Part shown: positions 8,284 through 17,375 of the stretch, one piece after another
How the letters are laid out: every line of letters starts with the position of its first letter
How positions within the stretch are numbered: the first letter of the stretch is position 1
Source of the DNA: Algoriphagus sp.
GTDB lineage: Bacteria; Bacteroidota; Bacteroidia; Cytophagales; Cyclobacteriaceae
Assembly: GCF_030694375.1 (NCBI RefSeq)
Contig: NZ_JAUXYL010000003.1
Span: 108,857 to 172,856 of the forward strand
Length of the DNA stretch: 64,000 bases
Direction of reading: 5' to 3'
Position numbers and translations under genes: made by a program
The notes under the pieces: model-generated
The model's database searches: none
The model's input: only the letters and a program-made list of their open reading frames with translations
Told to the model about the DNA's origin: nothing

Positions 8284-10209
8284 TTATCCTGCCAATTCTT
8301 GCAAAGTAGAAATCTGATCCACCAATTCTTCCCATTTTGAATTGACTTCCCGAAGACTGTTCTGTATATTTTGATAGCTATCCTGAAGTTTTTGGGCTTT
8401 TATCTCATCCACATAGATATCCGGATCGGCCATTTTTTCTTCGGTTTCAACCTTCAATAGCTCAAGCGACTCAATCTCCTTTTCTATTTTAGAAAGCTGT
8501 TCCTCCAATCTCTTTAAATCCTTTTTTGCCTGAAGTACCTCTGGCGTATTTCTTGGAATAATCGGTTGCGCTTTCTTTTCGGTTTTCTCAACAGGCGATA
8601 CTGCCTTCACTTCGACCTGTTGACTTTTCCAAAATTCATATTCATCATAGGATCCAGGGTATTCCTTGATCTCTTTGTCTTCAATGTACCAAATTTTATT
8701 AGCGACACCTTTGATGAAGTGTCTATCGTGCGAAACGGTGATGAATGTACCCTCATATTGCTGCAAGGCCTGAATGAGGATATTCACTGATTGAAAGTCG
8801 AGGTGGTTGGTAGGTTCATCCAAGAGCAGGAAATTCGCCTCAGAAATCAACGTTTTGGCCAGTGCCACCCGAGACTTTTCACCACCGGAGAGTACTTTGA
8901 TTTTTTTGAAAACTTCTTCATTGGAAAAAAGAAAACAGCCAAGGACACCTCTTAACTCCATTTCGGATTTCTTACTTCCCGCCTGAGCCATCTCCTGCAT
9001 GATCTCATTGTCCAATGTCAATGCTTCGAGCTGATGCTGCGCAAAAAATGCTTTGATTACATTGTGGCCTTCACTTCGTTCGCCTTGAAGCTTTTCAGTT
9101 CCATCGATGATTCTGAGCAATGTCGACTTCCCTTTTCCATTTGCTCCAATCAGGGCGATCTTATCCCCTCTTTCGATTCGAGCAGTGGTATTTTTCAAAA
9201 TTACCAAATCACCGTAGGCTTTGGAAACGTGATCAAGTACCACGACATCCCGCCCTGATTTTTGGGAAAACTTGAATTTAAAATTCACAAAGGCCTCATC
9301 ATTCACCACTTCATTCACCCGGTCTAATCGATCCAGGGCCTTGATGCGGGACTGAACTTGATTTGACTTGGTAGCCTTCGCCCGGAATCGCTCGATGAAG
9401 CGTTCAGTCTGCTTGATCATCTGCTGCTGATTCTCATAGGCATTGTTCTGTAGCTCCATTCGAATCTTTTTTTCCTCCTTGTAAAAGGAGTAATTTCCGG
9501 GATAGGAAGTCAAAGTCTGATTGGCAACTTCAACTGTGGTATTGATACAATTGTCCAAAAAGGTTTGATCGTGAGATACCACTACCACAGCACCTTCATA
9601 ATTTTTTAGGTAGTTTTCCACCCATTGAATAGAAGGTAAATCCAAGTGGTTGGTCGGTTCATCCAACAACAAAAGGGAAGGCTTTTCCAGGAGAAGTTTG
9701 GCCAACATCACCCGCATTCTCCAACCTCCGGAAAAAGTCCGAAGTGGCTTTTCCAAGTCTGAAGTCTGAAATCCAATCCCCTCCAAAACCTCTTCTGCCT
9801 TGGCTTTGATGGTATAGCCTTCATTGGACTCGAATCTGTCCTGAAGAAAAGCCAATCGGTTGATTACTTCTTCCGAATAATCAGTTTCCATTTTTTTTAG
9901 CACCTCATCAATCTCGTCCTGAAGTTTCAGCGTTTCTTTGAACGCCGCTAAAGCCACATTCAGAATACTTTCATCCGACTGAAAAGAAAGTAGATCCTGG
10001 TTCAAAAATCCGATTGTACAATCTTTGGCTTTTTGAACCTCACCAGTGGTGGCTTGGTAGTCTCCATTGATGATTTTGAGTAAGGTAGACTTGCCTGTCC
10101 CGTTTTGTCCGACGAGACCAATTTTGTCTTTTGGCTTGATGTGAAGGTTGGCATTTTCGTAGAGCGGTCGCCCTCCGATGAAATAAGAAAGATTACTAAT
10201 CGATAACAT
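8284..10209 (-). CDS. ABC-F family ATP-binding protein
   Basis: A soluble tandem-ATPase of the ABC-F family. These bind the ribosomal E site and act in translation control or, in some members, antibiotic resistance. The ATG at 10209 (MLSISNLSYFIGG) was chosen over an upstream in-frame ATG because it begins the first ABC domain, giving 641 aa. Walker A motifs are GQNGTGKST and GANGKGKST; signatures are FSGGWRMRVMLAK and LSGGEKSRVALAK. Each domain has LLLLDEPTNHLD or equivalent. A basic ABC-F linker (~240-300) and a C-terminal coiled coil (~540-640) are present. The coiled coil and length fit the Uup/YheS-like group. No transmembrane partner is nearby. Confidence 0.93.
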   Translation of the reverse strand: MLSISNLSYFIGGRPLYENANLHIKPKDKIGLVGQNGTGKSTLLKIINGDYQATTGEVQKAKDCTIGFLNQDLLSFQSDESILNVALAAFKETLKLQDEIDEVLKKMETDYSEEVINRLAFLQDRFESNEGYTIKAKAEEVLEGIGFQTSDLEKPLRTFSGGWRMRVMLAKLLLEKPSLLLLDEPTNHLDLPSIQWVENYLKNYEGAVVVVSHDQTFLDNCINTTVEVANQTLTSYPGNYSFYKEEKKIRMELQNNAYENQQQMIKQTERFIERFRAKATKSNQVQSRIKALDRLDRVNEVVNDEAFVNFKFKFSQKSGRDVVVLDHVSKAYGDLVILKNTTARIERGDKIALIGANGKGKSTLLRIIDGTEKLQGERSEGHNVIKAFFAQHQLEALTLDNEIMQEMAQAGSKKSEMELRGVLGCFLFSNEEVFKKIKVLSGGEKSRVALAKTLISEANFLLLDEPTNHLDFQSVNILIQALQQYEGTFITVSHDRHFIKGVANKIWYIEDKEIKEYPGSYDEYEFWKSQQVEVKAVSPVEKTEKKAQPIIPRNTPEVLQAKKDLKRLEEQLSKIEKEIESLELLKVETEEKMADPDIYVDEIKAQKLQDSYQNIQNSLREVNSKWEELVDQISTLQELAG

Positions 10210-10297
10210 GGCGCAAAAATAACCAATAACCCGTTTATACACCTTTACTGGGAAAACAATCTCAGAATGTTTAGCTTATTTATTAAAACTAAAACTC

Positions 10298-11485
10298 ATG
10301 AATTACCTAAAACCTCTAATTTTCAGTTTTTCAATCGGACTCTTTTCCCTGAATGCGAGCTGTCAGGGAAAACTTACCCCTGTCCAAACTTCAAACAGCA
10401 GCAATAAAAGGGACATTCGAACTGCCAAAGCGGAGGTAAAATTAGATCAAATCAAACTTCAGCCAGGTTTCAAAATCGAAGTTTGGGCAGCAGATGTCCC
10501 CAATGCACGCTCAATGGCTATTTCGGACAACGGTATTGTATTCGTGGGAAACCGGCAGGAAAAGAATGTCTATGCCTTGGTCGACGAAAATGGGGATGGA
10601 AAAGCTGATTCCAAATTCATTTTGGCCGAAGGCTTAAAAATGCCCAACGGTGTCGCTTACAAAGACGGTGACTTGTACGTGGCAGAAGTAAGTCGAATCT
10701 TGAGATTTAAAGACATCAAAAACACACTTACTAATCCAAAATACGAAGTGGTATATGACCAATACCCGACAAAAACCCATCACGGCTGGAAGTTCATCGC
10801 CTTTGGACCGGATGGAATGTTGTATGTACCAGTGGGCGCACCATGCAACATCTGTGAATCCGATGAGGAAATCTTTGCAAGCATTACCCGATTGGATGTC
10901 TCCAAACCTGGCTCCAAACCAGAAATAGTTGCCCATGGGGTTAGAAATACAGTGGGATTTGATTGGCATCCCCAAACCAAAGAACTATGGTTTACAGATA
11001 ATGGTCGTGACATGCTTGGCGATGACTCGCCGGATTGCGAACTAAACCGGGTCACAGCCAAAGGTCAACATTTTGGTTACCCATACTGGCATGCCGGAAC
11101 AATAAAAGATCCTGACTTAGGATCCAAAGGAAAGGAGGCTTCTGCCTATATCGCACCAGCAGCTAAACTTGGAGCACATGTGGCCCCGCTCGGCATGCGA
11201 TTTTATAAAGGAGGAATGTTTCCAACAAGCTTTAAAAATCAAGCGATTATTGCCAAACACGGAAGCTGGAACCGTAGCAAAAAATCAGGCTATGAAGTGG
11301 TGACGGCTAAAATTGATGGGAGCGGAAAAGTAACCGGACAGGAAGTTTTCGCTTCAGGCTGGTTGGACCACAGCACCCAAGAAGTATGGGGAAGACCGGT
11401 AGATGTACAGGAGCTGCCGGACGGAAGCTTGCTGATATCCGATGACATGGCCAATTGCATCTATCGGGTGTCATACACCAACTAA
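10298..11485 (+). CDS. PQQ-dependent sugar dehydrogenase family lipoprotein
   Basis: A 395-aa exported six-bladed propeller protein of the glucose/sorbosone dehydrogenase (GSDH) family. The N-terminus is a lipoprotein signal with lipobox LNAS-C at ~20-23, so it is probably anchored at the outer membrane. Propeller features include GFKIEVWAADVPNARSMAISDNG, HHGWKFIAFGPDGMLYVPVG, HGVRNTVGFDWHPQTKELWFTDNGRD and KHGSWNRSKKSGYEV. The HGVRN..GFDWHP and FTDNGRD stretches are typical of family members. A role in periplasmic sugar oxidation is inferred from the family. No PQQ biosynthesis genes are in view. Confidence 0.85.
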   Translation: MNYLKPLIFSFSIGLFSLNASCQGKLTPVQTSNSSNKRDIRTAKAEVKLDQIKLQPGFKIEVWAADVPNARSMAISDNGIVFVGNRQEKNVYALVDENGDGKADSKFILAEGLKMPNGVAYKDGDLYVAEVSRILRFKDIKNTLTNPKYEVVYDQYPTKTHHGWKFIAFGPDGMLYVPVGAPCNICESDEEIFASITRLDVSKPGSKPEIVAHGVRNTVGFDWHPQTKELWFTDNGRDMLGDDSPDCELNRVTAKGQHFGYPYWHAGTIKDPDLGSKGKEASAYIAPAAKLGAHVAPLGMRFYKGGMFPTSFKNQAIIAKHGSWNRSKKSGYEVVTAKIDGSGKVTGQEVFASGWLDHSTQEVWGRPVDVQELPDGSLLISDDMANCIYRVSYTN

Positions 11486-11883
11486 GAAAAAGGGGCTGAC
11501 TTATAATTGCTGTTTGTCACATTGAGTCTTAAATAGTCTGCCTACATACAGAAAGGAAATGACTGTGATTCGATGCGAAACCATGGTATTGTCACTTTGA
11601 GCACTTCACTGACGCGAGTCGGTTAGTACGAAAGGTGCTCGAACCTCCAGACTCCCGTCTTCCGGGTGCTCGGACTGACATACTTTTTTCTCAAAATCTA
11701 TACGTCATCGAAATCGAAATGTGGCTGTCTTCGCTGTAAATAGACTTCTACTCCTGTCACACTGACCCTTCAGACCTTTTGATGAAACCTCTTTTTTGTT
11801 TGAAAACTGAAAATTAGTTCGAAATAAAAGCCGTTGAATAGCAGGTGATTTGCTCAGTAAAAATTCAATAGATTTCGCAGAGC
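11486..11883. repeat. Intergenic stretch with dispersed repeats and hairpins
   Basis: No gene is supported here. GAGCAC (11599-11604) pairs with GTGCTC (11635-11640), and a further CCCGTCTTCCGGG hairpin lies near 11655. The stretch 11743-11771 recurs near the window end (63814-63842) with 27 of 29 bases identical, sharing the core ACTCCTGTCACACTGAC. It looks like a composite of short dispersed intergenic repeats. Confidence 0.6.
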
Positions 11884-12234
11884 TCAATCTTTCAGGATTT
11901 TCAATGATTCAAAAAAGACATACGCATTAAGAACCATGAAGAATAAAGCTGGTAAAATTGCCAAAAAACCATCTTTTACCCGAATTCTTGCTGCTATGCC
12001 CAATAGCATCAAAAGACCCAGTCCCCCCGAAGATAGCACCAGAAAATAATCAAACTTTAAGCCAAGCAACAGTCCTAAAGCTCCAAGAATTTCTAAAATC
12101 GCAGTTAACGCACCGAATTTTCTTAGGCCAAAGCGAATAAATTCACTTTTCATTTTAGAGGATGTAAAATAGGCTATTCCATAAGCGAGAAAAGAAAGAC
12201 TTGAGACAAGAACTAAAACGTTCAATAAATTCAT
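11884..12234 (-). CDS. DoxX-like small membrane protein (second of pair)
   Basis: A 116-aa four-helix membrane protein of the DoxX-like superfamily. Helices cover ~1-20, ~45-65, ~70-90 and ~95-113. The GLRKFGALTAILEILGALGLLLGL core is characteristic (split here as KFGALTAILEILGALG plus LLLGL). The ATG at 12234 was chosen because it overlaps the stop of the upstream partner by one base, showing coupled translation; an upstream in-frame ATG would lie within that gene. Family function is loosely linked to quinone or thiosulfate metabolism; the role here is unknown. Confidence 0.75.
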   Translation of the reverse strand: MNLLNVLVLVSSLSFLAYGIAYFTSSKMKSEFIRFGLRKFGALTAILEILGALGLLLGLKFDYFLVLSSGGLGLLMLLGIAARIRVKDGFLAILPALFFMVLNAYVFFESLKILKD

Positions 12235-12584
12235 CAAGAAATTAAATTGAGAGATACTGCTGCTATAAATAGGCACAAAATCAAAAGTACTAATGAGGGC
12301 ATTCGCTTCTGCCAGGAATTACTCACTTTGAAGTGAAAATATTGAGCACTTAGCATCAGGAAGGCCATCAAGAGCGCTGGAATAAGAACCAGCGATGGAT
12401 ACCAGATGCCTGCTACAAGCAGAGTAGCAAGTGAAATCTTAGCTGATCCCACCGCCGAACGAACGAGCGTGCTTAAGCCATATTGATTAAACTCCTTAAT
12501 GATATTATCGAAACGAAATACCCAAACGATAACAATAGAAATCGCCACTACTAATTGCGCAATTACAGATAAATTTACCATCAT
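12234..12584 (-). CDS. DoxX-like small membrane protein (first of pair)
   Basis: A 116-aa membrane protein with four predicted helices (~5-22, ~45-62, ~65-83, ~96-114). It has the family-like region STLVRSAVGSAKISLATLLV, parallel to the equivalent part of its downstream partner. Both proteins have the same length and topology and are translationally coupled, so they are probably a duplicated pair forming one complex. No associated enzyme is present. The nearest neighbour, an ABC1 kinase, is transcribed in the same direction but about 200 bases away. Confidence 0.65.
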   Translation of the reverse strand: MMVNLSVIAQLVVAISIVIVWVFRFDNIIKEFNQYGLSTLVRSAVGSAKISLATLLVAGIWYPSLVLIPALLMAFLMLSAQYFHFKVSNSWQKRMPSLVLLILCLFIAAVSLNLIS

Positions 12585-12755
12585 ATTTTTTTTAATTTCC
12601 TTAGTCTTCTGAATTTAATGGTTTCTTTTGGCTTTAGCGAAAGATTCTTCGTTTGCAGTTTTAATCTTTCTAACTAATTAATTTTTTTAATCCGTAAATT
12701 CTTTATACCAACAAAATTCAAAATATGAGGTAAGGGGTGACTTGAAGCTAAATGA

Positions 12756-12777
12756 AAAAGGGAGAGCAAGCCCTCCC
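12756..12777 (-). terminator. Terminator of the TetR/ABC1-kinase operon
   Basis: On the minus strand, GGGAG and CTCCC arms are followed by TTTTTCATTT, placed about 12 bases after the ABC1 kinase stop. Confidence 0.55.
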
Positions 12778-12788
12778 CTGTCACAAGA

Positions 12789-14108
12789 TTATTTCAGCCA
12801 TTCCGGCTTGGTAGTATCCACCTCAGCTTCCAGTTGATTGAGTAAGTTATATAAGCCAAAGTAGGTTCTGTTAATATACAGTCCATGTCGAGATCCACGT
12901 GCTTGCCTTGATTTTCGGAACATTTTATCATTGGAAATTCGATCTCCCAATTGAAAGATTTGTTCAAAATACTTTTCGTCTGCAAAGTCAAATCTGTCTA
13001 CGTGAAATGGCTTTCCAAGAAGCGAAATCATTTCCTTAAAAATCCCCTTGAAAAAGGCTTTTTCCACCTCTGTGTCTTTGTCCGAAATAAACTCCAAATC
13101 GTAGAAAATCTGATCCAAATCTTCCTGATTAATAAGAAGTTCTTTTTTGATCAATGCGAAGTATCCTTGGTAAAAATCCTCAGGAATTACTTTTACACAA
13201 CCGAAGTCAATAATACCCAATTGGTCATCCTCCTGAATAATGAAATTCCCAGGATGTGGATCTGCATGAACTTGCTTTAAATTATGAACTTGGTGATGAT
13301 AAAAATCCCAAAGTGCCTGGCCAATTTGATTTTTGGATTTTTGAGAAGGTTTCGTATCCATCCACTCTTTGATGTGCTTTCCGGAAATCCAGTCCATCGT
13401 AATGATTCGATCAGAACTCAGCACATCGTAATAAAGCGGAAATTTAAGATTTGGAATATGTCCACAGGCCTGTGAGATTTCGCGCGAGCGATCTACTTCC
13501 AAAACATAATCTGTCTCTTCAAGCAATCGCTCCTCCACCTCTCCCATATAGTGGTCAAGTTCTACTTCGTTCATATTCAAAAGACGAAGCGCAAATGGCT
13601 TAAGTAATTTTAAATCTGAAGTGACTGAATCCGCAACCCCGGGATATTGAATCTTTACAGCTAGTTTTTTACCATTTTGAGTAGCTTGATGAACTTGACC
13701 AATCGATGCGGCATTGACCGCCGACCGGGTGAAGGTATCGAACATCTGCTCCGGAGTTTTGCTAAAGTACTTTTGAAAAGTCTTCACAACCAAAGGATAG
13801 GACAATGGCGGAGCAGAATACTGGGCCATGGTAAATTTATCCTGATACGCTCTTGGAAGGAGGTTTTTGTCCATGGACATCATTTGAGCCACCTTCAGTG
13901 CAGATCCCTTCAGCTCACTCAATGATTTGTATATATCTGTCGCGTTGTTTTGATGAAGCTCTTCCTTATTCATAGATGGATTAACCATCTTTTTGGCGTA
14001 ATGCTTCACATAATTCCCCCCCACTTTGGCGCCGGTGGAAATAAATTTAGCCGCACGCTGCACTTTGGAAACCGGGATAGCTTCCTGTTCTTTCACCTTG
14101 ATGGCCAT
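12789..14108 (-). CDS. ABC1/UbiB-family protein kinase-like ATPase
   Basis: A 439-aa member of the UbiB/AarF/ADCK family, ATPases tied to isoprenoid quinone or lipid homeostasis. The N-terminal signature normally KxGQ is here KVAQ (GSALKVAQMMSMDKNLLP, ~70). The A-rich loop segment is NAASIGQVHQA, the nucleotide-binding Lys is in KLAVKIQYPG, and the catalytic region is KQVHADPHPGNF followed by IIDFGCV. No transmembrane tail is obvious. It is transcribed two bases after the TetR gene, so the two form an operon. That pairing is common in Bacteroidota and suggests a membrane-stress or lipid role. Confidence 0.88.
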   Translation of the reverse strand: MAIKVKEQEAIPVSKVQRAAKFISTGAKVGGNYVKHYAKKMVNPSMNKEELHQNNATDIYKSLSELKGSALKVAQMMSMDKNLLPRAYQDKFTMAQYSAPPLSYPLVVKTFQKYFSKTPEQMFDTFTRSAVNAASIGQVHQATQNGKKLAVKIQYPGVADSVTSDLKLLKPFALRLLNMNEVELDHYMGEVEERLLEETDYVLEVDRSREISQACGHIPNLKFPLYYDVLSSDRIITMDWISGKHIKEWMDTKPSQKSKNQIGQALWDFYHHQVHNLKQVHADPHPGNFIIQEDDQLGIIDFGCVKVIPEDFYQGYFALIKKELLINQEDLDQIFYDLEFISDKDTEVEKAFFKGIFKEMISLLGKPFHVDRFDFADEKYFEQIFQLGDRISNDKMFRKSRQARGSRHGLYINRTYFGLYNLLNQLEAEVDTTKPEWLK

Positions 14109-14110
14109 GA

Positions 14111-14776
14111 TTATTTGTTTTGATAAAGAAACTTCGCAAAGTCTAAAAAGCTGTCTAAGGCACTTTTACCCATGAGATCGAATGTCAGATTCACGGACTT
14201 TTCTATGGCAGCATCTGTTTTTTCAAACCTCGGTGAGCGGTCATCCAGCCAGTAGCGGAAGATAAAGGCCACTTGAAGCCAAAGGGCCTCATCATATTTG
14301 TCTGAAATAATGGGCCTATTAGCTATTTCTTGGGTTTCTTTCCCCTCTAAGATAATTTCCCCGGCGAAGTCCTTGAATTTCTCTTTGAACTCCTTTGCGT
14401 CCAAAGTCAGGGATTTCATCGATTGGGCTTTATCTTGATAAAGACTCAAAAGGTAAGACCTGTTCTTTTTCAATTCTTCGATCCAAGTGAATAAGAAGCT
14501 GAGAAATTTTTCTCGAACGCTGTATTCCTTGAACACTTCCTGTGATTCAATTTGCTCCAAGGTACTTTCAAAAATCGATACCCAGATGGCAGATTTGATG
14601 GATTCAAATGAAGTGAAATAGGTGTAAAACTCCTCCTCTTTCATTTTTAAATCTTTTGCAAACTTAAAAACCGACTTGGGCATGCTGCCATGTTCCAAAA
14701 CATGATTGACAAATCCTTCCAGAATCAGTTTTCGAAAATCCTTCTTTGCAGCTTTTTTTGTTGTTGTAGTTTCCAT
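14111..14776 (-). CDS. TetR family transcriptional regulator
   Basis: A 221-aa TetR-type protein. The N-terminal helix-turn-helix region (~15-65) reads KLILEGFVNHVLEHGSMPKSVFKFAKDLKMKEEEFYTYF, with the typical aromatic end of the recognition helix. The C-terminal all-helical part (~75-215) would bind a ligand. It is first in a two-gene operon with the ABC1-type kinase, with a two-base gap, so it may autoregulate both. No clear inverted repeat was found just upstream. Confidence 0.75.
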   Translation of the reverse strand: METTTTKKAAKKDFRKLILEGFVNHVLEHGSMPKSVFKFAKDLKMKEEEFYTYFTSFESIKSAIWVSIFESTLEQIESQEVFKEYSVREKFLSFLFTWIEELKKNRSYLLSLYQDKAQSMKSLTLDAKEFKEKFKDFAGEIILEGKETQEIANRPIISDKYDEALWLQVAFIFRYWLDDRSPRFEKTDAAIEKSVNLTFDLMGKSALDSFLDFAKFLYQNK

Positions 14777-14835
14777 GTTGTGAAATCAATTCGATGTAGT
14801 AACACCATAACGGAGGAAGGGGTTTGGAAAAGACA

Positions 14836-14866
14836 TAAAAAAAACCGAGGTATTCAACTTCGGTTC
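14836..14866 (-). terminator. Terminator of hslV
   Basis: AACCGA(A)G arms around TATTCAAC read on the minus strand end in CGGTTTTTTTT. It lies about 20 bases after the hslV stop. Confidence 0.65.
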
Positions 14867-14883
14867 CTTTATCCTCCTATAAT

Positions 14884-15426
14884 CTAGGCTTTCACTTTTT
14901 CGATCACGAGGTTGTGATTCGTGTAAATACACACATCCGCGGCGATATGTAAGCTTTCTCTGACCATGTCTTCGGCAGTCATGTGTGGAGCGAATTGCTT
15001 CATTGCTCTGGCTGCTGATTGGGCAAACATACTTCCCGAACCAATTGTCGCGATTTCCATATCCGGTTCGATCACGTCCCCTGTTCCTGAAATGATCAGA
15101 ATATCATCCTTATCTGCCACGATCATCATCGCTTCCAGCCGGCTAAGCATGCGATCCATTCTCCATTCTTTGGCCAATTCCACGGCTGCACGCTTCATGT
15201 TATTACCGAAGGCTCCGAGCTTCTCTTCAAACTTCTCCAAGAGCGTAAATGCATCGGCAGTAGATCCGGCAAAACCTGTCACAATTTTACCACCTTGAAG
15301 TACACGAAGCTTTTTGACGGTACTTTTGGCAACTGTATTTCCCAAAGTCGCTTGTCCATCTGCTCCGATGACTACCTCTCCATTGTGTCGGATTGCAACT
15401 ACGGTTGTTGATTTGATTTTTTCCAT
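14884..15426 (-). CDS. hslV: ATP-dependent protease subunit HslV
   Basis: The proteasome-like peptidase of the HslUV (ClpQY) protease. It forms a double hexamer and degrades unfolded or regulatory proteins in the cytoplasm with the HslU ATPase. At 180 aa the length is standard. A short propeptide (MEKIKS) precedes the catalytic Thr of TTVVAIRHNG. Conserved parts include VVIGADGQATLGNTV, KLRVLQGGKIVTGFAGSTADAF and IGSGSMFAQSAARAM. HslU is not in this window, so the two subunits are encoded apart, which is frequent in Bacteroidota. Confidence 0.95.
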   Translation of the reverse strand: MEKIKSTTVVAIRHNGEVVIGADGQATLGNTVAKSTVKKLRVLQGGKIVTGFAGSTADAFTLLEKFEEKLGAFGNNMKRAAVELAKEWRMDRMLSRLEAMMIVADKDDILIISGTGDVIEPDMEIATIGSGSMFAQSAARAMKQFAPHMTAEDMVRESLHIAADVCIYTNHNLVIEKVKA

Positions 15427-15558
15427 GGGTACTAGTTATTGGTTTTTAGTTATACTGTTATTGGGTTAAGCAATTTGGATATACAAAAATTGGTTGTTTG
15501 CACTTTTAACTAATTACCAATAACTCAATAACCTCCTAACCAATAACCATACAAAAGC

Positions 15559-15586
15559 AAAAAGTCCTGCGGAAACAGGACTTTTT
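15559..15586 (-). terminator. Terminator of the E2 gene
   Basis: AAAAAGTCCTG-CGGAAA-CAGGACTTTTT forms a perfect stem with T/A tracts on both sides, about 11 bases beyond the E2 stop on the minus strand. Confidence 0.8.
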
Positions 15587-15597
15587 GGCAGTTTATT

Positions 15598-17265
15598 TTA
15601 GATAAGAATCCGAACGGGATCTTCAAGAAGACTTTTTAGAGTCAGAAGAAATGCAGATCCAACGGCTCCATCTACTACACGGTGGTCGCAGGAGAGTGTC
15701 ACTTTCATTACATTTCCTATTTTCATTTGGCCGTCTTTCACAATTACAGTTTCCTTGATCCCTCCTACTGCCAAAATACACGCATCAGGTGGGTTGATAA
15801 TTGCTGTGAATTCATCGATGCCAAACATCCCTAAGTTGGAGATTGTAAAAGTGTTTCCTTCCCAATCCTTCGGTTGTAATTCTTTGGTTTTGGCCTTTCC
15901 TCCCAATGTTTTTGCCTGATTGGAAATCTGAGAAAGCGATAACTGGTCAGCAAATCGAATCACAGGAACTAGCAATCCTTCTTCTACAGCCACAGCCATT
16001 CCGATATGAATGTGGTCATTGTAGCGAATTTTATCTCCAAGCCAACTAGAATTGACTTTTGGATGCTGACGCAAGGCTGAAGCTGAAGCCTTGATGACCA
16101 TATCATTGAAGGAGATTTTTACAGGAGAAACCTCATTCATGCTTTTTCGGGCATCCATCGCCTTGTCCATGTTGATTTCCATGGTCAAATAGAAGTGTGG
16201 TGCTCCAAACTTACTCTCTGCCAATCGCTTGGCGATCACTTTTCGCATCTGAGAAACTTTCTCCTCTCGGAAACTCTCTTGTCCAAGTGAAGAAGTGGTG
16301 GCGCCTACCGCAGAGGCTACTGCCGCAGAAGGTGCTACAGCAGGCACAAAGTTTTCTACGTCTCTTTTTACAACTCTTCCTCCTTCACCTGAACCTGAAA
16401 CAGCTCTGATATCAACTCCTTTTTCTTCAGCGATTTTTTTGGCTAGTGGTGAAGCTTTTACACGTTCCCCGTTAGCAGTTCCGGCGTCACTAGTAGGCGC
16501 CGCGGTAGTGGCTGGAGCGGAAGTGGGTGCGGGTTTTTCAGATTTGGTTTCTGCTGGAGCCTCAGATTTAGCTTCCGCAGGTGCTGAGTCCATATTCGTT
16601 CCTTGCTGTGCTTTGAGTAATGTTTGGTAATCCGCACCTTTTTCGCCGATCACAGCAATCACCCCATCTACGGCAACGCTGTTGCCTGCCTCTACCCCGA
16701 TGTACAACAGCACTCCGTCTTCATAGGACTCAAGCTCCATTGTCGCTTTATCAGTCTCCACTTCGGCGATAATTTCACCTGATTTTACTGTGTCACCTAC
16801 TTTTTTCAACCAAGTGGCAATGGTTCCTTCCGCCATTGTATCACTCATTTTTGGCATCGTGATGACAGTAGCATTTATTGCGGAGGTGTCAATTTTTTCA
16901 GTAGCAGCTTCTGCTTTGGCAGGTTCTTCTACCTTGGCTTCCGGTTTTGCTTCTTTTTCTTTTGATTCTTCTGTTTTGGATTCAGCAGGAGGAGTTGCAC
17001 CTGTCAGCAAGTGCTCGAAGGCTTCTCCTTTTTCCCCAATGATCGCAATGACGCCATTTACAGGCACTGAGTCTTTTTCCTGAACTCCAATATATAAAAG
17101 GACACCTTCGTCGTAGGATTCCAACTCCATGGTTGCTTTATCGGTTTCCACTTCAGCCAGAATATCCCCCGGTTTGACGGTATCTCCCACTTTTTTTAGC
17201 CAAGAAGCGATCACCCCCTCTTCCATTGTGTCACTCATTTTTGGCATTCTGATTATTTCGGCCAT
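15598..17265 (-). CDS. Pyruvate dehydrogenase complex E2 (dihydrolipoyl acetyltransferase)
   Basis: The E2 core of a 2-oxo-acid dehydrogenase complex, most likely pyruvate dehydrogenase. It transfers acetyl groups from lipoyl arms to CoA. The 555 aa contain two tandem lipoyl domains, each with the lipoylated Lys in VETDKATMELESY (~40 and ~170), joined by Ala/Glu/Pro-rich linkers. An E3-binding domain follows (VKASPLAKKIAEEKGVDI...GGRVVKRDVENF, ~265-305). The catalytic domain ends in CDHRVVDGAVGSAFL with the active-site His and Asp. Two lipoyl domains match Bacteroidota PDH E2. E1 and E3 genes are not adjacent. Confidence 0.93.
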   Translation of the reverse strand: MAEIIRMPKMSDTMEEGVIASWLKKVGDTVKPGDILAEVETDKATMELESYDEGVLLYIGVQEKDSVPVNGVIAIIGEKGEAFEHLLTGATPPAESKTEESKEKEAKPEAKVEEPAKAEAATEKIDTSAINATVITMPKMSDTMAEGTIATWLKKVGDTVKSGEIIAEVETDKATMELESYEDGVLLYIGVEAGNSVAVDGVIAVIGEKGADYQTLLKAQQGTNMDSAPAEAKSEAPAETKSEKPAPTSAPATTAAPTSDAGTANGERVKASPLAKKIAEEKGVDIRAVSGSGEGGRVVKRDVENFVPAVAPSAAVASAVGATTSSLGQESFREEKVSQMRKVIAKRLAESKFGAPHFYLTMEINMDKAMDARKSMNEVSPVKISFNDMVIKASASALRQHPKVNSSWLGDKIRYNDHIHIGMAVAVEEGLLVPVIRFADQLSLSQISNQAKTLGGKAKTKELQPKDWEGNTFTISNLGMFGIDEFTAIINPPDACILAVGGIKETVIVKDGQMKIGNVMKVTLSCDHRVVDGAVGSAFLLTLKSLLEDPVRILI

Positions 17266-17375
17266 AGGTAATTTCGAGCTTGTTCGTTTTTAAAGTGTCC
17301 AAAAATAGTTTTTAAAAACGCTTTATTCAAATTTATATCCTGTATTTTCCGTGCTGTTTTAGGCCCTTTCAACTC

